DNA of 64,000 nt from DASWOJ01 sp964242415 (GTDB lineage: Bacteria > Pseudomonadota > Alphaproteobacteria > Acetobacterales > Acetobacteraceae): NCBI GenBank assembly GCA_964242415.1, contig CAXTAT010000017.1, positions 1 to 64,000 on the forward strand. Reading direction: 5' to 3'. Of this stretch, positions 35,579 through 45,197 are shown piece after piece (the first letter of the stretch is position 1; every line of letters begins with the position of its first letter). Below the pieces are notes generated by a model. The model was not told where the DNA came from. It saw only the letters and a list, made by a program, of their open reading frames with translations, and did no database searches. Position numbers and translations under genes: made by a program.

Positions 35579-36478
35579 TCAGCCCCGGCCGGACTCCCGC
35601 CCCAGCAGCAGCCCGCGTTCCAGATGGGCGCGCAGCCCGGCATAGTAGGCAGGCAGGAACGTCGCTGCCGCCCCGCAACTGCACCCGGTCGTGGCGGCGA
35701 TCCGGCTGGCCACGGCGTCCATCGTCGCGGCATCCTGCGCCTGCAGCACCGCCTCAAGCGCGTGCAGCTCCGTAATCCCATAGGCCGCGAACTGCGCCGT
35801 GGTGAAAACCGGCGCCGGGGCGTGCGGCCCCGCCAGCCCGCCGGGCACCTCGCCGGCCAGCACGTCCGCAAGCAGCCGGGGCTTCGGCGCCTGGACCACC
35901 CAGGTCCCGGCCAGCAGGTCGCCGATCCGCAGCCGGTCCCGGTTGAGCAGCGGCGCCAACAGGAAGGTGCCGGTCCAGCCCAGTCCCAGCAGCAGCAGCC
36001 ACCCGTTCGCCCCCATCCCCTGCATGCCAAGCCCCTGCATGCCGAGCAGTGTCAGCGGCAGGAACAGCTCCAGTTCCCGGACCAGGTTGCGGGCCAGCAC
36101 CGCATCGGCGCCCAGCCGCCCGCCGCCCCGCGTCGCCACCCGCAGCCCCAGCATCCGCTTGCCCGGCGTATCCCCTCGCGGCCGCAGCTCGAACAGCACG
36201 AAGTAGAAGTTCCGCAGCAAGAACAACCCGACCAGCCAGATCATCCCCGCAATGCCAAGCCCCGCGTCGGCCAGCACGTCGCCCATACGCCGCGCCCCGC
36301 CCACCACCACGCCCGCCAGCACAAGTGTGAGCACCACCAGCACCAGCAGCCCGATGAAGATGAACATGACATCCAGCATGAAGGCCGCCACCCGGTCTCC
36401 GCGCTTCGCCAGGTGCAGGCGCAGCGCAATGCCCTCCGGCGTCCGCAGCAGGCGCACCGGGTCGGGCGCCCCGCTCAT
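35579..36478 (-). CDS. RDD-family membrane protein
   Basis: A 299-residue protein with an RDD domain: an early RGDRVAAFMLDVMFIF segment and RPRGDTPGKRMLGLRV, with 3-4 membrane helices to about residue 190, then a soluble C-terminal half. ATG 36478 overlaps the stop of the SpoIIM-like gene (ATGA). The RDD protein is last in the six-gene MoxR-type operon. Its role, likely transport or assembly at the membrane, is not established. Confidence 0.85.
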   Translation of the reverse strand: MSGAPDPVRLLRTPEGIALRLHLAKRGDRVAAFMLDVMFIFIGLLVLVVLTLVLAGVVVGGARRMGDVLADAGLGIAGMIWLVGLFLLRNFYFVLFELRPRGDTPGKRMLGLRVATRGGGRLGADAVLARNLVRELELFLPLTLLGMQGLGMQGMGANGWLLLLGLGWTGTFLLAPLLNRDRLRIGDLLAGTWVVQAPKPRLLADVLAGEVPGGLAGPHAPAPVFTTAQFAAYGITELHALEAVLQAQDAATMDAVASRIAATTGCSCGAAATFLPAYYAGLRAHLERGLLLGRESGRG

Positions 36479-37461
36479 GCCCGGCCCCGCCGCGGAACAT
36501 ACAGGTACAGCAGCCACGCCACCGCCGACAGCGCCGCAAGGGCATAGCGTTGCGCATCGCCCCGCACGGCCTGCCGCACGACCCCCTCCAGCACCCCCGC
36601 GCACAGCAGCATCACCAACACCCCCGCCATAAGCGTCGCCGCCTGCCGCCCGGCAGCGGCCATGGCGGCGGTCCGCGACATGGGGCCGGGCATGGCCACC
36701 GCGGCACCGATGCGGAACCCGGCCGCCCCCGCCAGCACCACCGCCGTCAGCTCCGTCACGCCGTGCACCAGCAGCCAGCCGCCCAGCCCCACCCCCAGCC
36801 CGTGCTGATGGAACAGCGCGCCGAACGCCCCGATGGTCGCGCCGGTGTAGGCCAGCAGCAGCGCCGTCGGCAGGCAGAACAGAAACCCCAGCGCAAAGGC
36901 GGTGATGGCAACCTGCGCGTTGTGGGTAAACAAATACGTCGAAAACAGGCCGAACTGCCGGTCCCCCACGCCGTACAGGGTGTCACGCAGGGCCTGCGTC
37001 GTGGCCGATGGGTCGCGCCCGCCGGCCAGGCTGTCGGGCACAAAGGAATAAAACCAGTCGGCATCCCCCGTCACCAGCACCGCCGCCAGCACCGCCCCGC
37101 CGCCCAGCAACGCCCAGGCCACCAGCGTCTCCCGCCACACCGCCTGCGCCGCCCGCGGCCAGTCCTCGGCGAAGAAGCCGCGCAGCCGCCGGCCCAGCGG
37201 GCTGCGGGTGCCATACACCTGGAAATAGGCGCGGGCCGACAGCCCCTCCAAGTACTCCACCATGTTGCGGTCCAGCGAGGTCGCGCGGGCAACGGACAGC
37301 GCGGACAGCGCAGCGCGGTACAGCCCCGGCAACGCCACCAGGTCCGCATCCGACAGCCGGGACAGCGATCCCTGCTCCATGTGCGCCACCAAGCCCTCCA
37401 GGCGGGTCCAGCCCGCCTCCCGCCCGGCCCGGAACCGATCGCCGCGCGGCTCCCCGGTCAC
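36475..37461 (-). CDS. SpoIIM-like (stage II sporulation protein M) membrane protein
   Basis: A 328-residue integral membrane protein. It starts with a soluble helical region (about residues 1-105) followed by about six hydrophobic helices, with FTHNAQVAITAFALGFLFCLPT and LVHGVTELTAVVLAGAAG motifs typical of the SpoIIM family. This organism is unlikely to sporulate; in MoxR clusters the family is a membrane partner. It overlaps the genes on both sides by 4 bases, showing tight coupling. Confidence 0.86.
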   Translation of the reverse strand: MTGEPRGDRFRAGREAGWTRLEGLVAHMEQGSLSRLSDADLVALPGLYRAALSALSVARATSLDRNMVEYLEGLSARAYFQVYGTRSPLGRRLRGFFAEDWPRAAQAVWRETLVAWALLGGGAVLAAVLVTGDADWFYSFVPDSLAGGRDPSATTQALRDTLYGVGDRQFGLFSTYLFTHNAQVAITAFALGFLFCLPTALLLAYTGATIGAFGALFHQHGLGVGLGGWLLVHGVTELTAVVLAGAAGFRIGAAVAMPGPMSRTAAMAAAGRQAATLMAGVLVMLLCAGVLEGVVRQAVRGDAQRYALAALSAVAWLLYLYVPRRGRA

Positions 37462-38849
37462 GCTGGCACCCGCGGCATCAGGTCGAGGTAGCGGCTGACC
37501 AGCACCAGGCCAGCCTGCCGCGCCGGCGTCTCGACCACCGTGGCGCCCAGGCGGCGCAGGCGGGCCAGGACCTCCGCGCGCCCGGCCAGCAGCGTGCCGG
37601 CGACCACGGCGCGGGACACGTCGTCAACCGTGGCCGGCTCGGCCTCCGCCATCGCATGCAGCAGGTCGTCGCGGAAGGTGACGAACAGCACGGCATGGCG
37701 CTGCAGCAGCAGCCGGACATTCTCCAGCATCAGGTCCGCCCCCGTCGCGCTGGCCGCGGCCGCATCGTCGAAATCGGTGAACACGACCACCAGTGCCCGC
37801 TTGTCCAGTGTCCGCCCGCCCAGCACCGCATCCAGCCCGGACAAGCCCAGGGTGAAGTTCGTCTCCCCCTCCGAGTACTCCAGCGCCGCCGCCCCGGCCT
37901 GCAACGCGGCAAAGGCCGCAGTGCCCCCCAGGGCGCCCGTCGCCAGCACCGGGCGGGCACCGAAGGCGAACAGGCCAACGCGGTCGCCCATCTTCAACCC
38001 CACGAGGGCCAGCACGAGCGCGGCATTCAGCGCATGGTCCAGCCGCGGCAGGCCACCCGCCAGCGGCGCGCTCATCAGCCGGCCGGTGTCCAGGCCAAGC
38101 ATGATCGTTCGGTTGCGCTCGGCCTGCGTGTCGCGCACCAGCAGCGCGGCATGGCGGGCGGACTGGCGCCAGTGGACCCGGCGCGGATCGTCGCCGCGCT
38201 GGAACCCGCGCAGCGCATGGAACGCGCCATCGTCCGACCGCTCCCGCTGCACCGCCTGCCCGGCACCGCGGCTGCGGGAGAGCAGGCGCAACGCCTCCTC
38301 CCGCGCCAGGCTGATGGCGGGGATGACCGGGATGTCGCGGCCCACCGGGCGGGCCTCCACCCGGCTGACCAGGCCCAGCGGCCCGGCCCAGCACAGGTGC
38401 ACGCGCGCCACGGTGGCGGTCCCGCGGCGGCGCGGCACCAGGCTGAACGCCACGGCCGCGCCGCTGCGGGGCAGCACCTGCCGGGCCGGGCTGGCGTCCA
38501 ACGGCCCGCGGACCTCCAACGCCACCTCCAGCCGCGGCGGCCGCCGCCCGGTGAAGCGCACCACGGCCTCCGCCCCACCCCCGGTCTCGATGGCAGCGGG
38601 CAGGACGGCTTCGGCGCCGAAGGCCCGGGCGGGGCGGAGGGCCAGCGCGTCCGCCGCCATCGCTGCCAGCACAGCCAATATCCAGGCAGGCCCCGCAACC
38701 CACAGCCCCTCCGCCGCCATCCCGCACGCCAGCGCCACCGGTACACCCGCGGCCATGGCGCCGACCGCCCGCCAAGTCGGCATGATGGCGGAGGTGGCGT
38801 GGGGACCGCCCAGGCTGGCCGCAGGGCGCCAGGCGGCTGCGCCCCTCAC
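37458..38849 (-). CDS. DUF58 protein with a vWA-like domain
   Basis: A 463-residue protein. Two N-terminal membrane helices (about residues 28-65) are followed by a beta-rich region and the DUF58 signature (HALRGFQRGDDPRRVHWRQSARH, about residue 210). A von Willebrand A-like fold follows with the partial MIDAS pattern LGLDTGR. It partners MoxR ATPases. GTG 38849 overlaps the MoxR stop (GTGA); an ATG 66 bases later is an alternative start. Confidence 0.85.
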   Translation of the reverse strand: MRGAAAWRPAASLGGPHATSAIMPTWRAVGAMAAGVPVALACGMAAEGLWVAGPAWILAVLAAMAADALALRPARAFGAEAVLPAAIETGGGAEAVVRFTGRRPPRLEVALEVRGPLDASPARQVLPRSGAAVAFSLVPRRRGTATVARVHLCWAGPLGLVSRVEARPVGRDIPVIPAISLAREEALRLLSRSRGAGQAVQRERSDDGAFHALRGFQRGDDPRRVHWRQSARHAALLVRDTQAERNRTIMLGLDTGRLMSAPLAGGLPRLDHALNAALVLALVGLKMGDRVGLFAFGARPVLATGALGGTAAFAALQAGAAALEYSEGETNFTLGLSGLDAVLGGRTLDKRALVVVFTDFDDAAAASATGADLMLENVRLLLQRHAVLFVTFRDDLLHAMAEAEPATVDDVSRAVVAGTLLAGRAEVLARLRRLGATVVETPARQAGLVLVSRYLDLMPRVPA

Positions 38850-39802
38850 CGCGGCGCCTCCACCTGTGCCACCAACCCCGCCAGCACGTCCGCCACCGTG
38901 CGCCCGTCGATCTCCGCCGCGGCGGACAGGGCCACGCGGTGGCGCAGCGCCGGCAGCGCCAGCGCCTTCACGTCGTCCGGGATCACGTACGCCCGCCCGT
39001 TCATCGCCGCCCGCGCCCGGCTTGCGGCGGCAAGCATCGCGGCGGCGCGGGGGGAGGCGCCGGCCTGCAGCTCCCCGCAGGCGCGGGTGGCCCGGACCAG
39101 GGCGACGACGTAGGCCACCACCGGGACCGCGAGCACGACCTCCGACACCGCCGACACCGCATGCCCGATCCCCGCGGCGTCGGTCGCTGGCTGCACGCCC
39201 ATCGCCGCCGGGTCGCGCAGCCCGGTATGCGCGCCATGCCCGGCGACGATGGCCTGCTCCTCGGCCTCGCTGGGATAATCCAGCACATGCTTGAACAGGA
39301 AGCGGTCCAACTGCGCCTCCGGCAAGGCATAGGTGCCGTGCTGCTCGATGGGGTTCTGCGTGGCGATGACGGTGAAGCGCGGGCCAAGGTCGTGGCGCAC
39401 GCCGTCCAGCGTGACCTGGCGCTCCTGCATCGCCTCCAGCAGGGCGGCCTGGGTCTTGGGCGGGGTGCGGTTGACCTCGTCGGCCAGCAGCACCTCGCAG
39501 AACACCGGGCCGCGCACGGTGGTGAACTGGCTGGTCTGGAAGTTGAAGATGCTGCCGCCCAGGATGTCGCCGGGCATCAGGTCGGGCGTGAACTGGATGC
39601 GGCCGAACTGCAGGCCGAGCGCCCGTGCAAAGCACTGGGCTAACAGGGTCTTGGCGGTGCCCGGCGGGCCTTCCAGCAGGGTGTGGCCGCCAGCCAGCAG
39701 CGCGGTGATCAGCAGGTCCACCGTGGCCGCCTGCCCCACCACGGCGCGTCCGACCTCGGCCCGCAGGCGCACGGCCAGGCCCCGCACCTTATGGATGTCC
39801 AT
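38846..39802 (-). CDS. MoxR-type AAA+ ATPase
   Basis: A 318-residue AAA_3 ATPase. Walker A is GPPGTAKT, Walker B region LLADEVNR, sensor 1 ATQNPIEQHGTYALPEAQLDRF, and the C-terminal lid includes VIPDDVKALALPALRHRV. MoxR proteins act as chaperones that activate or insert metal or vWA proteins; the DUF58 partner is encoded next. ATG 39802 is chosen; the gene's start overlaps the 3' end of the DUF4350 gene by 14 bases. Confidence 0.93.
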   Translation of the reverse strand: MDIHKVRGLAVRLRAEVGRAVVGQAATVDLLITALLAGGHTLLEGPPGTAKTLLAQCFARALGLQFGRIQFTPDLMPGDILGGSIFNFQTSQFTTVRGPVFCEVLLADEVNRTPPKTQAALLEAMQERQVTLDGVRHDLGPRFTVIATQNPIEQHGTYALPEAQLDRFLFKHVLDYPSEAEEQAIVAGHGAHTGLRDPAAMGVQPATDAAGIGHAVSAVSEVVLAVPVVAYVVALVRATRACGELQAGASPRAAAMLAAASRARAAMNGRAYVIPDDVKALALPALRHRVALSAAAEIDGRTVADVLAGLVAQVEAPR

Positions 39803-41063
39803 GCAGCATTCCCAATCTGAAGCGGTGAAGCCGCCGTGCCAGGCGCAGCAGCCCCGCCCGGCTGTGGACCCTGCCCGCGGCGGCAAGCAGGGCGGTCATG
39901 GTGTCCGGCAGACCGCGCCGTGCGGCGTCACGGTCCAGGGTGGCGTCAAGCCCTGCCCCGGCCTCAACCAGGTGCCGCGGCGCAGCGGCGCAACCAGTCA
40001 GCCGGCGCGTCAGCTCGGCATACGGCAGGGCCATGCGCGGCTCGCGCCCAGCCAGCGCGATCAGCGCGGCTGCATTGTCGGCCAGCCCGCGCGGGCCGGA
40101 ATCCTGGCCCGGCAGCGGCACCTGCACAGGGCCGAAACGGCGCAGGGACAGCAGCCCGGCCAGCACGGCCGCGGCCACGGCGCACAGCGTCGCCCCGAGC
40201 AGCGGCGGCTCCAGCACCCGGCGCAGCAAGTCGTGCGTGCGGCCATAGCCGGTCAGGGACGTGTCGAACGCCACGGGGCCGCCCGCCGCCAAGGCGCCGA
40301 TCAGGCCGGCGGCGACCTCCGCCCCGTCCGCCTCGGCCAGCGCCATGTTGTCCAGCAGGTCCGGGTCGGCGAGCACGTAGGGGCCGGACGCGCCGGCCCG
40401 CCCCAGCACGATCCCGCCCGCGCCGTCCCGCAGCACGGCGACCCAGCCCAGCCCGGCCCCCATCGCACCGGGCGCTTCGGCAAGCGTCTGCAGGCTATGC
40501 ACGACCGGCGCGGCGGCGCGGAGGACCCGCCCGATGCCATACAGCTCCGGCCGCGCCGTGTCGGTCCGCCGGTTCAGCCGCAACCCGCGCCACGCGCCGG
40601 GCAGCACGCCCAGCACCCGGCTTTCCGCCAGCAGCCCCTCCGGCCAGACCCAGCCGGGGTGCCGCTGCATCGCGCTGGTCCGCCACTTGGGCAGCACGAT
40701 CAGCACGGCCTTGGCGGCGTAGGCCGGCATGGCCGGCGGGCCGCTGGTATCCGGCCCGGGCGTCAGCACCAGCAGCGCGGCGTCACCATCCTGCGACGCC
40801 GCGCCGCGCCGCACGGGGCGGCCCAGCACGACCGGCGTGCCGGTATCGCGCAGCAGCGCCGCCACCCCGGCAAAGCCGATCGCCGAGCGGGATGCCGCAT
40901 GGCCGCCGCCATCCCGGGCGTTGGGCGCACGCGCAAGCATCAGCAGCAGCACGAAGCCCACAAGGCAGGCCAGGCCGACGCCGACCAGCCCCGCCACCGC
41001 CAACCTCGGGAACACGGGCACGGCGGGCATCGCGGCGGTGGGCAGCGCAGCGCCGCGGCTCAT
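39789..41063 (-). CDS. DUF4350-type membrane protein
   Basis: A 424-residue protein with one N-terminal helix (about residues 18-42), a soluble middle domain (about residues 60-290) resembling the DUF4350 Rossmann-like fold, one more helix near residue 300, and an alpha-helical C-terminal end. It sits between the DUF4129 gene (4-base overlap) and MoxR, the usual place for this family. Biochemical role unknown. Confidence 0.8.
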   Translation of the reverse strand: MSRGAALPTAAMPAVPVFPRLAVAGLVGVGLACLVGFVLLLMLARAPNARDGGGHAASRSAIGFAGVAALLRDTGTPVVLGRPVRRGAASQDGDAALLVLTPGPDTSGPPAMPAYAAKAVLIVLPKWRTSAMQRHPGWVWPEGLLAESRVLGVLPGAWRGLRLNRRTDTARPELYGIGRVLRAAAPVVHSLQTLAEAPGAMGAGLGWVAVLRDGAGGIVLGRAGASGPYVLADPDLLDNMALAEADGAEVAAGLIGALAAGGPVAFDTSLTGYGRTHDLLRRVLEPPLLGATLCAVAAAVLAGLLSLRRFGPVQVPLPGQDSGPRGLADNAAALIALAGREPRMALPYAELTRRLTGCAAAPRHLVEAGAGLDATLDRDAARRGLPDTMTALLAAAGRVHSRAGLLRLARRLHRFRLGMLHGHP

Positions 41064-41620
41064 GCGGCGGCCGGGGCTGCCAGGCCGGCATACAGCGCCC
41101 GGCAGGCATCCCACTCCTGCACGCCCAGCGGCGCCTGGGCGAACACCGCCCGCTCCGTATGCACGGCGATGCCGGAGAACGCGACCCGCAGCGCCAGCGG
41201 CAGGGTATCGAGGGCGGCGATCTCCCGGCTGGTGTGCGCCGGGGCGACCGCCTCGGGATGGGCATCCTGGATCGCGCCAAGTCCCCGCAGCAGCAGGGCA
41301 TGCACGGCCGCGCCATACAGCCCGGCGCCGGCCAGCGCATCCGCATCCGCAAGGGCCGCACGCGGCAGCGGCCCTGGTGGCGGCACAGCAGCGGCGGCTG
41401 GCACGTCCCGGGCAGGTCGGGACCCCCGCAGCCACAGCACCGCCAGCCAGGCCAGGGCCGCCACGATGACCGCAGCGACCACCCAGAACAGTCCGCCCGC
41501 CCCGTCCAGCAGCGACCCGCCCGCCCAAGGCTCCCCGCCAACCCCGTATCCCCGTGGGAACCGGAACTGGTATCCCGGGTCCTGGATCAGCCGCGCATGG
41601 GCCTGCCTGATGTCTGTCAC
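41060..41620 (-). CDS. DUF4129 membrane protein, first gene of the MoxR operon
   Basis: A 186-residue protein. A short N-terminal domain with aromatic FRFPRGYG-type motif is followed by one membrane helix (about residues 44-64) and a DUF4129 helical domain (about residues 85-180) with HTSREIAAL. The family normally accompanies MoxR, DUF58 and transglutaminase-like proteins, though no transglutaminase gene is in this cluster. It leads six overlapping genes, so a promoter should lie between 41621 and 41700. Confidence 0.82.
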   Translation of the reverse strand: MTDIRQAHARLIQDPGYQFRFPRGYGVGGEPWAGGSLLDGAGGLFWVVAAVIVAALAWLAVLWLRGSRPARDVPAAAAVPPPGPLPRAALADADALAGAGLYGAAVHALLLRGLGAIQDAHPEAVAPAHTSREIAALDTLPLALRVAFSGIAVHTERAVFAQAPLGVQEWDACRALYAGLAAPAAA

Positions 41621-42102
41621 GACCCACCTGGTCCTATGACGGCAGTGTTAAGTCCGCAGCCGCCCCCACGCATAGGTGCCGCAGCACTTGATGACATGAC
41701 TGAACGGACCCTGAACCCGGCAGGGGTGCCTAGCGCAGGTTGTTAGAGATTGGGCGCACGGTCATTGGAACGAACACGAGATCATGCGGACCGGCGCAGG
41801 ATTGATGAGACGGACAGGGCTGGCGTCGGGACCTGGTGGCGCCGCGGTGTGCGCCGCGGCGTGCAAGGAAAACGAACGACGATATGTCGGTCATCCAATG
41901 GAGCACCGCTGGTCCTCTGGGCCGCAAGGAAACCCGTTCAGGCCATCAACGCGCGGCCGCTCCCCATCCGTCATCCCTCCCGGCAGGCGCTATATGAGAA
42001 CTCGATTTGAACCATCGCCATGGTCCATGATGTGCCACGATCACCCGGCGTCGCCACGCCGGATGGGCAACGCCGGCACGACGGCATGAGGGGATCAACA
42101 GC
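41621..42102. other. Non-coding stretch
   Basis: About 480 bases with no supported gene. It should contain the promoter of the MoxR operon at one end and of the small protein at 42103 at the other. An imperfect GCGCCGCGG-type hairpin occurs near 41.84-41.87 kb but without a T-run. Confidence 0.4.
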
Positions 42103-42483
42103 ATGACGCGCGTTCTTTTGATCGGCATCAAGCCCGAGGCAGTCGATGTCTCCGATCCCGACCTGCCGCCGGGAATCACGGCGGAGAAAATCGCAGCCGG
42201 GATCGACGCGACCCTGTCGGACATGAAGGCACGCGGATGGGAGGCAGCCTTCTGCTCGATCCTGCCGGACGGCAGCGCCGAGGCGACGATCGCCGCGTCG
42301 CCCGCCGAGCGCTGGGACTGCATCGTCATCGGAGGCGGCATCCGCGTCCCGGCACGGGGCCTGCCGCTGTTCGAACGGGTCATCAACGCCGTCCATCGCG
42401 GCGCTGCTGGGACGCCGATCGCATTCAACACCTCCCCAAACGATACCGCCAATGCGGCGGCGAGATGGCTGGACGAGGGATGA
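42103..42483 (+). CDS. Conserved hypothetical protein with Rossmann-like features
   Basis: A 126-residue protein. The N-terminus MTRVLLIGIKPEAVD and the segment DCIVIGGGIRVP are parallel-strand-loop features suggesting a small Rossmann-like fold. GGGGATCAACAGC precedes the ATG. No catalytic motif could be named. It is a lone gene between the MoxR operon and a decayed insertion sequence. Confidence 0.65.
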   Translation: MTRVLLIGIKPEAVDVSDPDLPPGITAEKIAAGIDATLSDMKARGWEAAFCSILPDGSAEATIAASPAERWDCIVIGGGIRVPARGLPLFERVINAVHRGAAGTPIAFNTSPNDTANAAARWLDEG

Positions 42484-42764
42484 TCAGCGTCCGGTCGTGC
42501 CCTTGACCAGCTAGATCGAATTTCCAGTCCCATCGCTACCGGACATCCAGCCCCATCCGCCTCACCGACCATGCGCTCATGTTCCAACAGCCTGCGTCGG
42601 ACACCTGCCCCAGTGTCAACCAACGCGCGCCGGCATCTGCCCTTGATTGCGCGTCCAGGCGTACGTCATTGCGCGCCGCTACACCTACTCCCAGGAGTGG
42701 ATGGGGCGTGTCGTCATCCAGGGGCTTCCAGCTTCGTGTGAGGTACGCCTCAAGGGGGTCAGCA

Positions 42765-42917
42765 ATGGGAACTGACCGATGCGGCGTTACCGCCACCGAC
42801 AGCCAGTGGCAGCGGATCGCGGGCGTGCTGCCGGGCCGGCTCGGGCATGCCGGCGAGGCGGCGGCCGGCAACCGGCCACGGCAGGACAGCCACCTTGCCG
42901 TTCAAGCCGCCTCGTGA
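42765..42917 (+). pseudogene. IS5-type transposase N-terminal remnant
   Basis: From ATG 42765 the frame reads a short lead and then TDSQWQRIAGVLPGRLGHAG, followed by AAGNR. This matches the opening of IS5-family (DUF4096) transposases, which continue with a conserved AVLW segment that is absent here. Only about 50 codons remain and the DDE region is gone. The 280 bases before it (42484-42764) hold no gene, and no terminal inverted repeats were found. Confidence 0.7.
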
Positions 42918-42924
42918 CTGGCCG

Positions 42925-44631
42925 CTATTGAAACGGCAGGTAGCGAAAGCTGAAATAAACCATGCTGTCGTCGGTTGTTGCCGGAGGAGCCCGTGTGCCG
43001 GCCACTGTACCGGCCCCTGGAAAGATCTCCCGTCTGGTGTAGGAAAATTGCGCCCCAGCCTGCAGGGTGCCAAAACCTCCCTTGAGAAACCGCCACCAGC
43101 CGCCGACCGTGCCTTGCGTGAAGCCCGACGTGTTGCCGACGCAGGCCGAGGCTGCGGACGTTTCAATATTGCAGCCGCCGTTTTGATAAAGCGGGTTGCC
43201 ATAGCCATAAGGCTTGCTGCCCAAATTGAACGACGTGCGGGAAATCTGCTCGGTTCCCACATAGGTATACAGGTCGATCAGCGGTGTCGGATGCCCGACG
43301 AAGCCGCCAAGGAGGGTATACTCGCCAAGCGGCCTCGGCGAGCCCGTGGAGCTTACGATCGCATCCGGCAACTGGCCCGAACCATAGCCGCCGATGCCAT
43401 ACCCGGCCATGCCGCTGATCTGGAAATCCAGTTTCTTGGAAATGAGCGGCAGGATCATTCCGCCGCCGACGCCACCGGCCACTGTGGTGTTGTTATGGTT
43501 GTCGTTCGGAAGGTTGACGCGGTCATGCAGCAGCTTCCCAAGGCCGAACGCTTCGTAATGGCCCCAGCCCGGGTCAAACGCGGCCTTGACGATCAGGTCT
43601 GGCGCGATGTCATCCGAGTAGTTGGCCGTGCCGTTCAGCAGGGAACCGCCAGTGTTCGATACCAATGCCGACCCCGAAGACGAGACTACGCCCTGTCCGT
43701 TCGGCCCGGTGGTGTAATAGACCGTCTGCGGCTCCTCAAGCGAGGCGCCGAGCCAGACACGGTGGTCAAGAAAGTCCTGGTCCACGCGAAGCTGCCACTG
43801 GCGCTTCCAGTTGAAGCCCGGGACATACTGCGCATCGATCGTGAGCGGGATGTTCTCCTGCCGCGGCGTGATCCCGATCCGGTTCAACGTCAGAAGGCTC
43901 CACGCCTGGCCGGCCAGGACGTGCGTGCCCCACGACGTGTTGTCATAGGTCAAGTACGCCTGCCGCAGCCGCGGAACATAGCTGTTGCTCTCGTTGGAAT
44001 TGGACGTCGTGCCAACGCCGAGAAAGTCCGACTCGAAATACCCGGCAACGCGCTGGTCCCTGGTGATATCCCCTTCAGCCAGCAGGGAAAGCCGGCTCTG
44101 GCGCGCACTGCCCCGGAATTCGCCGGTATGATAGTTTCCAAGGCTCGCCGTCGGGATGGCGACATAGCTGGAACCGATGTCGGCCGTGATGTTGCGCTGG
44201 CGGTAAACGCCTTCAGCCGCGAGAAACCCACCCAGCGTCACGGTCACGCCGCCAACACGGAAGGAGCCGCCCGGGCCGGTGGTCCCAGCGGCCTGCCCGC
44301 CGCCGGAGCTTGCCCGCTCCGGCCCAGGGGAACCGCTCGGCACGGACAGGTCCTGCACGGTCAGGCTCCGTCCCGGCTGTCCCGGCTCAGCATTCTGTTG
44401 CGGCCGGGCAACCGCCTGGGCCCGGGCGCGGGCTGCGTCGCTTTGCGCTGCACGAAGCTCTCTGTCGCGCGTCGCCATCTCGCCGCGCATCCGTCGCAGC
44501 TCTTGCTGGAGCTGCATGATCTGCGCCTCGATTGAATCGATCCGCCGTGCGTCTTGCGCTAATGCCGGCTGCATTGCAGCAATGCCGGCGAGTGTTGTCG
44601 CCACCAACAATGTGCCCCGCAGCGTCCTCAT
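42925..44631 (-). CDS. Outer-membrane porin with coiled-coil N-terminus
   Basis: A 568-residue protein. A signal peptide (residues 1-25, cleavage after ALA) is followed by a coiled coil (about residues 27-70, IEAQIMQLQQELRRMRGEM), a Ser/Gly/Pro linker and then a beta-barrel (about residues 125-568) with alternating hydrophobic strands and aromatic ends. It resembles DcaP/phosphate-selective porin-like proteins; the C-terminus ends YLPFQ. The coiled coil would trimerise at the periplasmic face. The channel's substrate is unknown. Confidence 0.85.
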   Translation of the reverse strand: MRTLRGTLLVATTLAGIAAMQPALAQDARRIDSIEAQIMQLQQELRRMRGEMATRDRELRAAQSDAARARAQAVARPQQNAEPGQPGRSLTVQDLSVPSGSPGPERASSGGGQAAGTTGPGGSFRVGGVTVTLGGFLAAEGVYRQRNITADIGSSYVAIPTASLGNYHTGEFRGSARQSRLSLLAEGDITRDQRVAGYFESDFLGVGTTSNSNESNSYVPRLRQAYLTYDNTSWGTHVLAGQAWSLLTLNRIGITPRQENIPLTIDAQYVPGFNWKRQWQLRVDQDFLDHRVWLGASLEEPQTVYYTTGPNGQGVVSSSGSALVSNTGGSLLNGTANYSDDIAPDLIVKAAFDPGWGHYEAFGLGKLLHDRVNLPNDNHNNTTVAGGVGGGMILPLISKKLDFQISGMAGYGIGGYGSGQLPDAIVSSTGSPRPLGEYTLLGGFVGHPTPLIDLYTYVGTEQISRTSFNLGSKPYGYGNPLYQNGGCNIETSAASACVGNTSGFTQGTVGGWWRFLKGGFGTLQAGAQFSYTRREIFPGAGTVAGTRAPPATTDDSMVYFSFRYLPFQ

Positions 44632-45197
44632 GACGACCTCATTCTGTTGCAGCTGCGCCCCATGCAGCCTGTCGGAAGCACCGCATAACTGGGCGATCCA
44701 GCGCACGAACCTCTAGTCGGGCATCGCCGTAGGGCATAGGCATTTTCTGGATTTCAGGCGACAAGCGGCCCGTGCGTTGTAGAAAAAACACAGTGTAACA
44801 TTTAATTAATGCGATCTTAAACATAAGCCCGTTGACTAAGGCTCGGGTTTACCAGGCCGCTGCTTTCCTTTCGATGCGCCAAACGATCGCTGCCGTGTCG
44901 TTTTCTATCGGGACGCCGCCAAGTCGGCCCTTGCGAGGTGTTGGCGCATGCGTGACTACGAGGTCAAACACCCCGAAACCCCCGACGCATGAGCAAGGCA
45001 CGCGCTTATGCCGAGATTAGCAGAATCGTGCTTTGACTAAACGATCCGATCTGGGCGCTTGAGCGGTACGCCATGGCCGGATCGTGGACGCTCGGTCCGA
45101 AGCGGCCAGCACCTACATACTATAACGGCCTCGATTATGTGGCGATGGAACGCCCGCCTATCGCGCGCCTCATCTCGCACAGCAGCCGTCCACGACA
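44632..45197. other. Non-coding AT-rich stretch upstream of the porin
   Basis: An AT-rich patch, including AACATTTAATTAATGCG near 44.8 kb, lies upstream of the porin and probably contains its promoter; no precise -35/-10 could be fixed. The rest leads into a recombinase remnant. No gene or tRNA was seen. Confidence 0.4.

Noticed and set aside
34476..35684. 402-residue minus-strand frame over the membrane protein
   Set aside because: Low-complexity Arg/Ala/Pro composition, opposite to a protein with regular hydrophobic helices.
41835..41875. GC-rich hairpin as a terminator upstream of the MoxR operon
   Set aside because: No T-run and no gene ends there; such hairpins are frequent in this base composition.
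42655..42720. Possible fifth palindromic repeat copy (TACGTCATTGCGCGCC)
   Set aside because: Only about 12 bases match and the GTGGCAATCCAGG arm is missing, so it cannot be told from chance.
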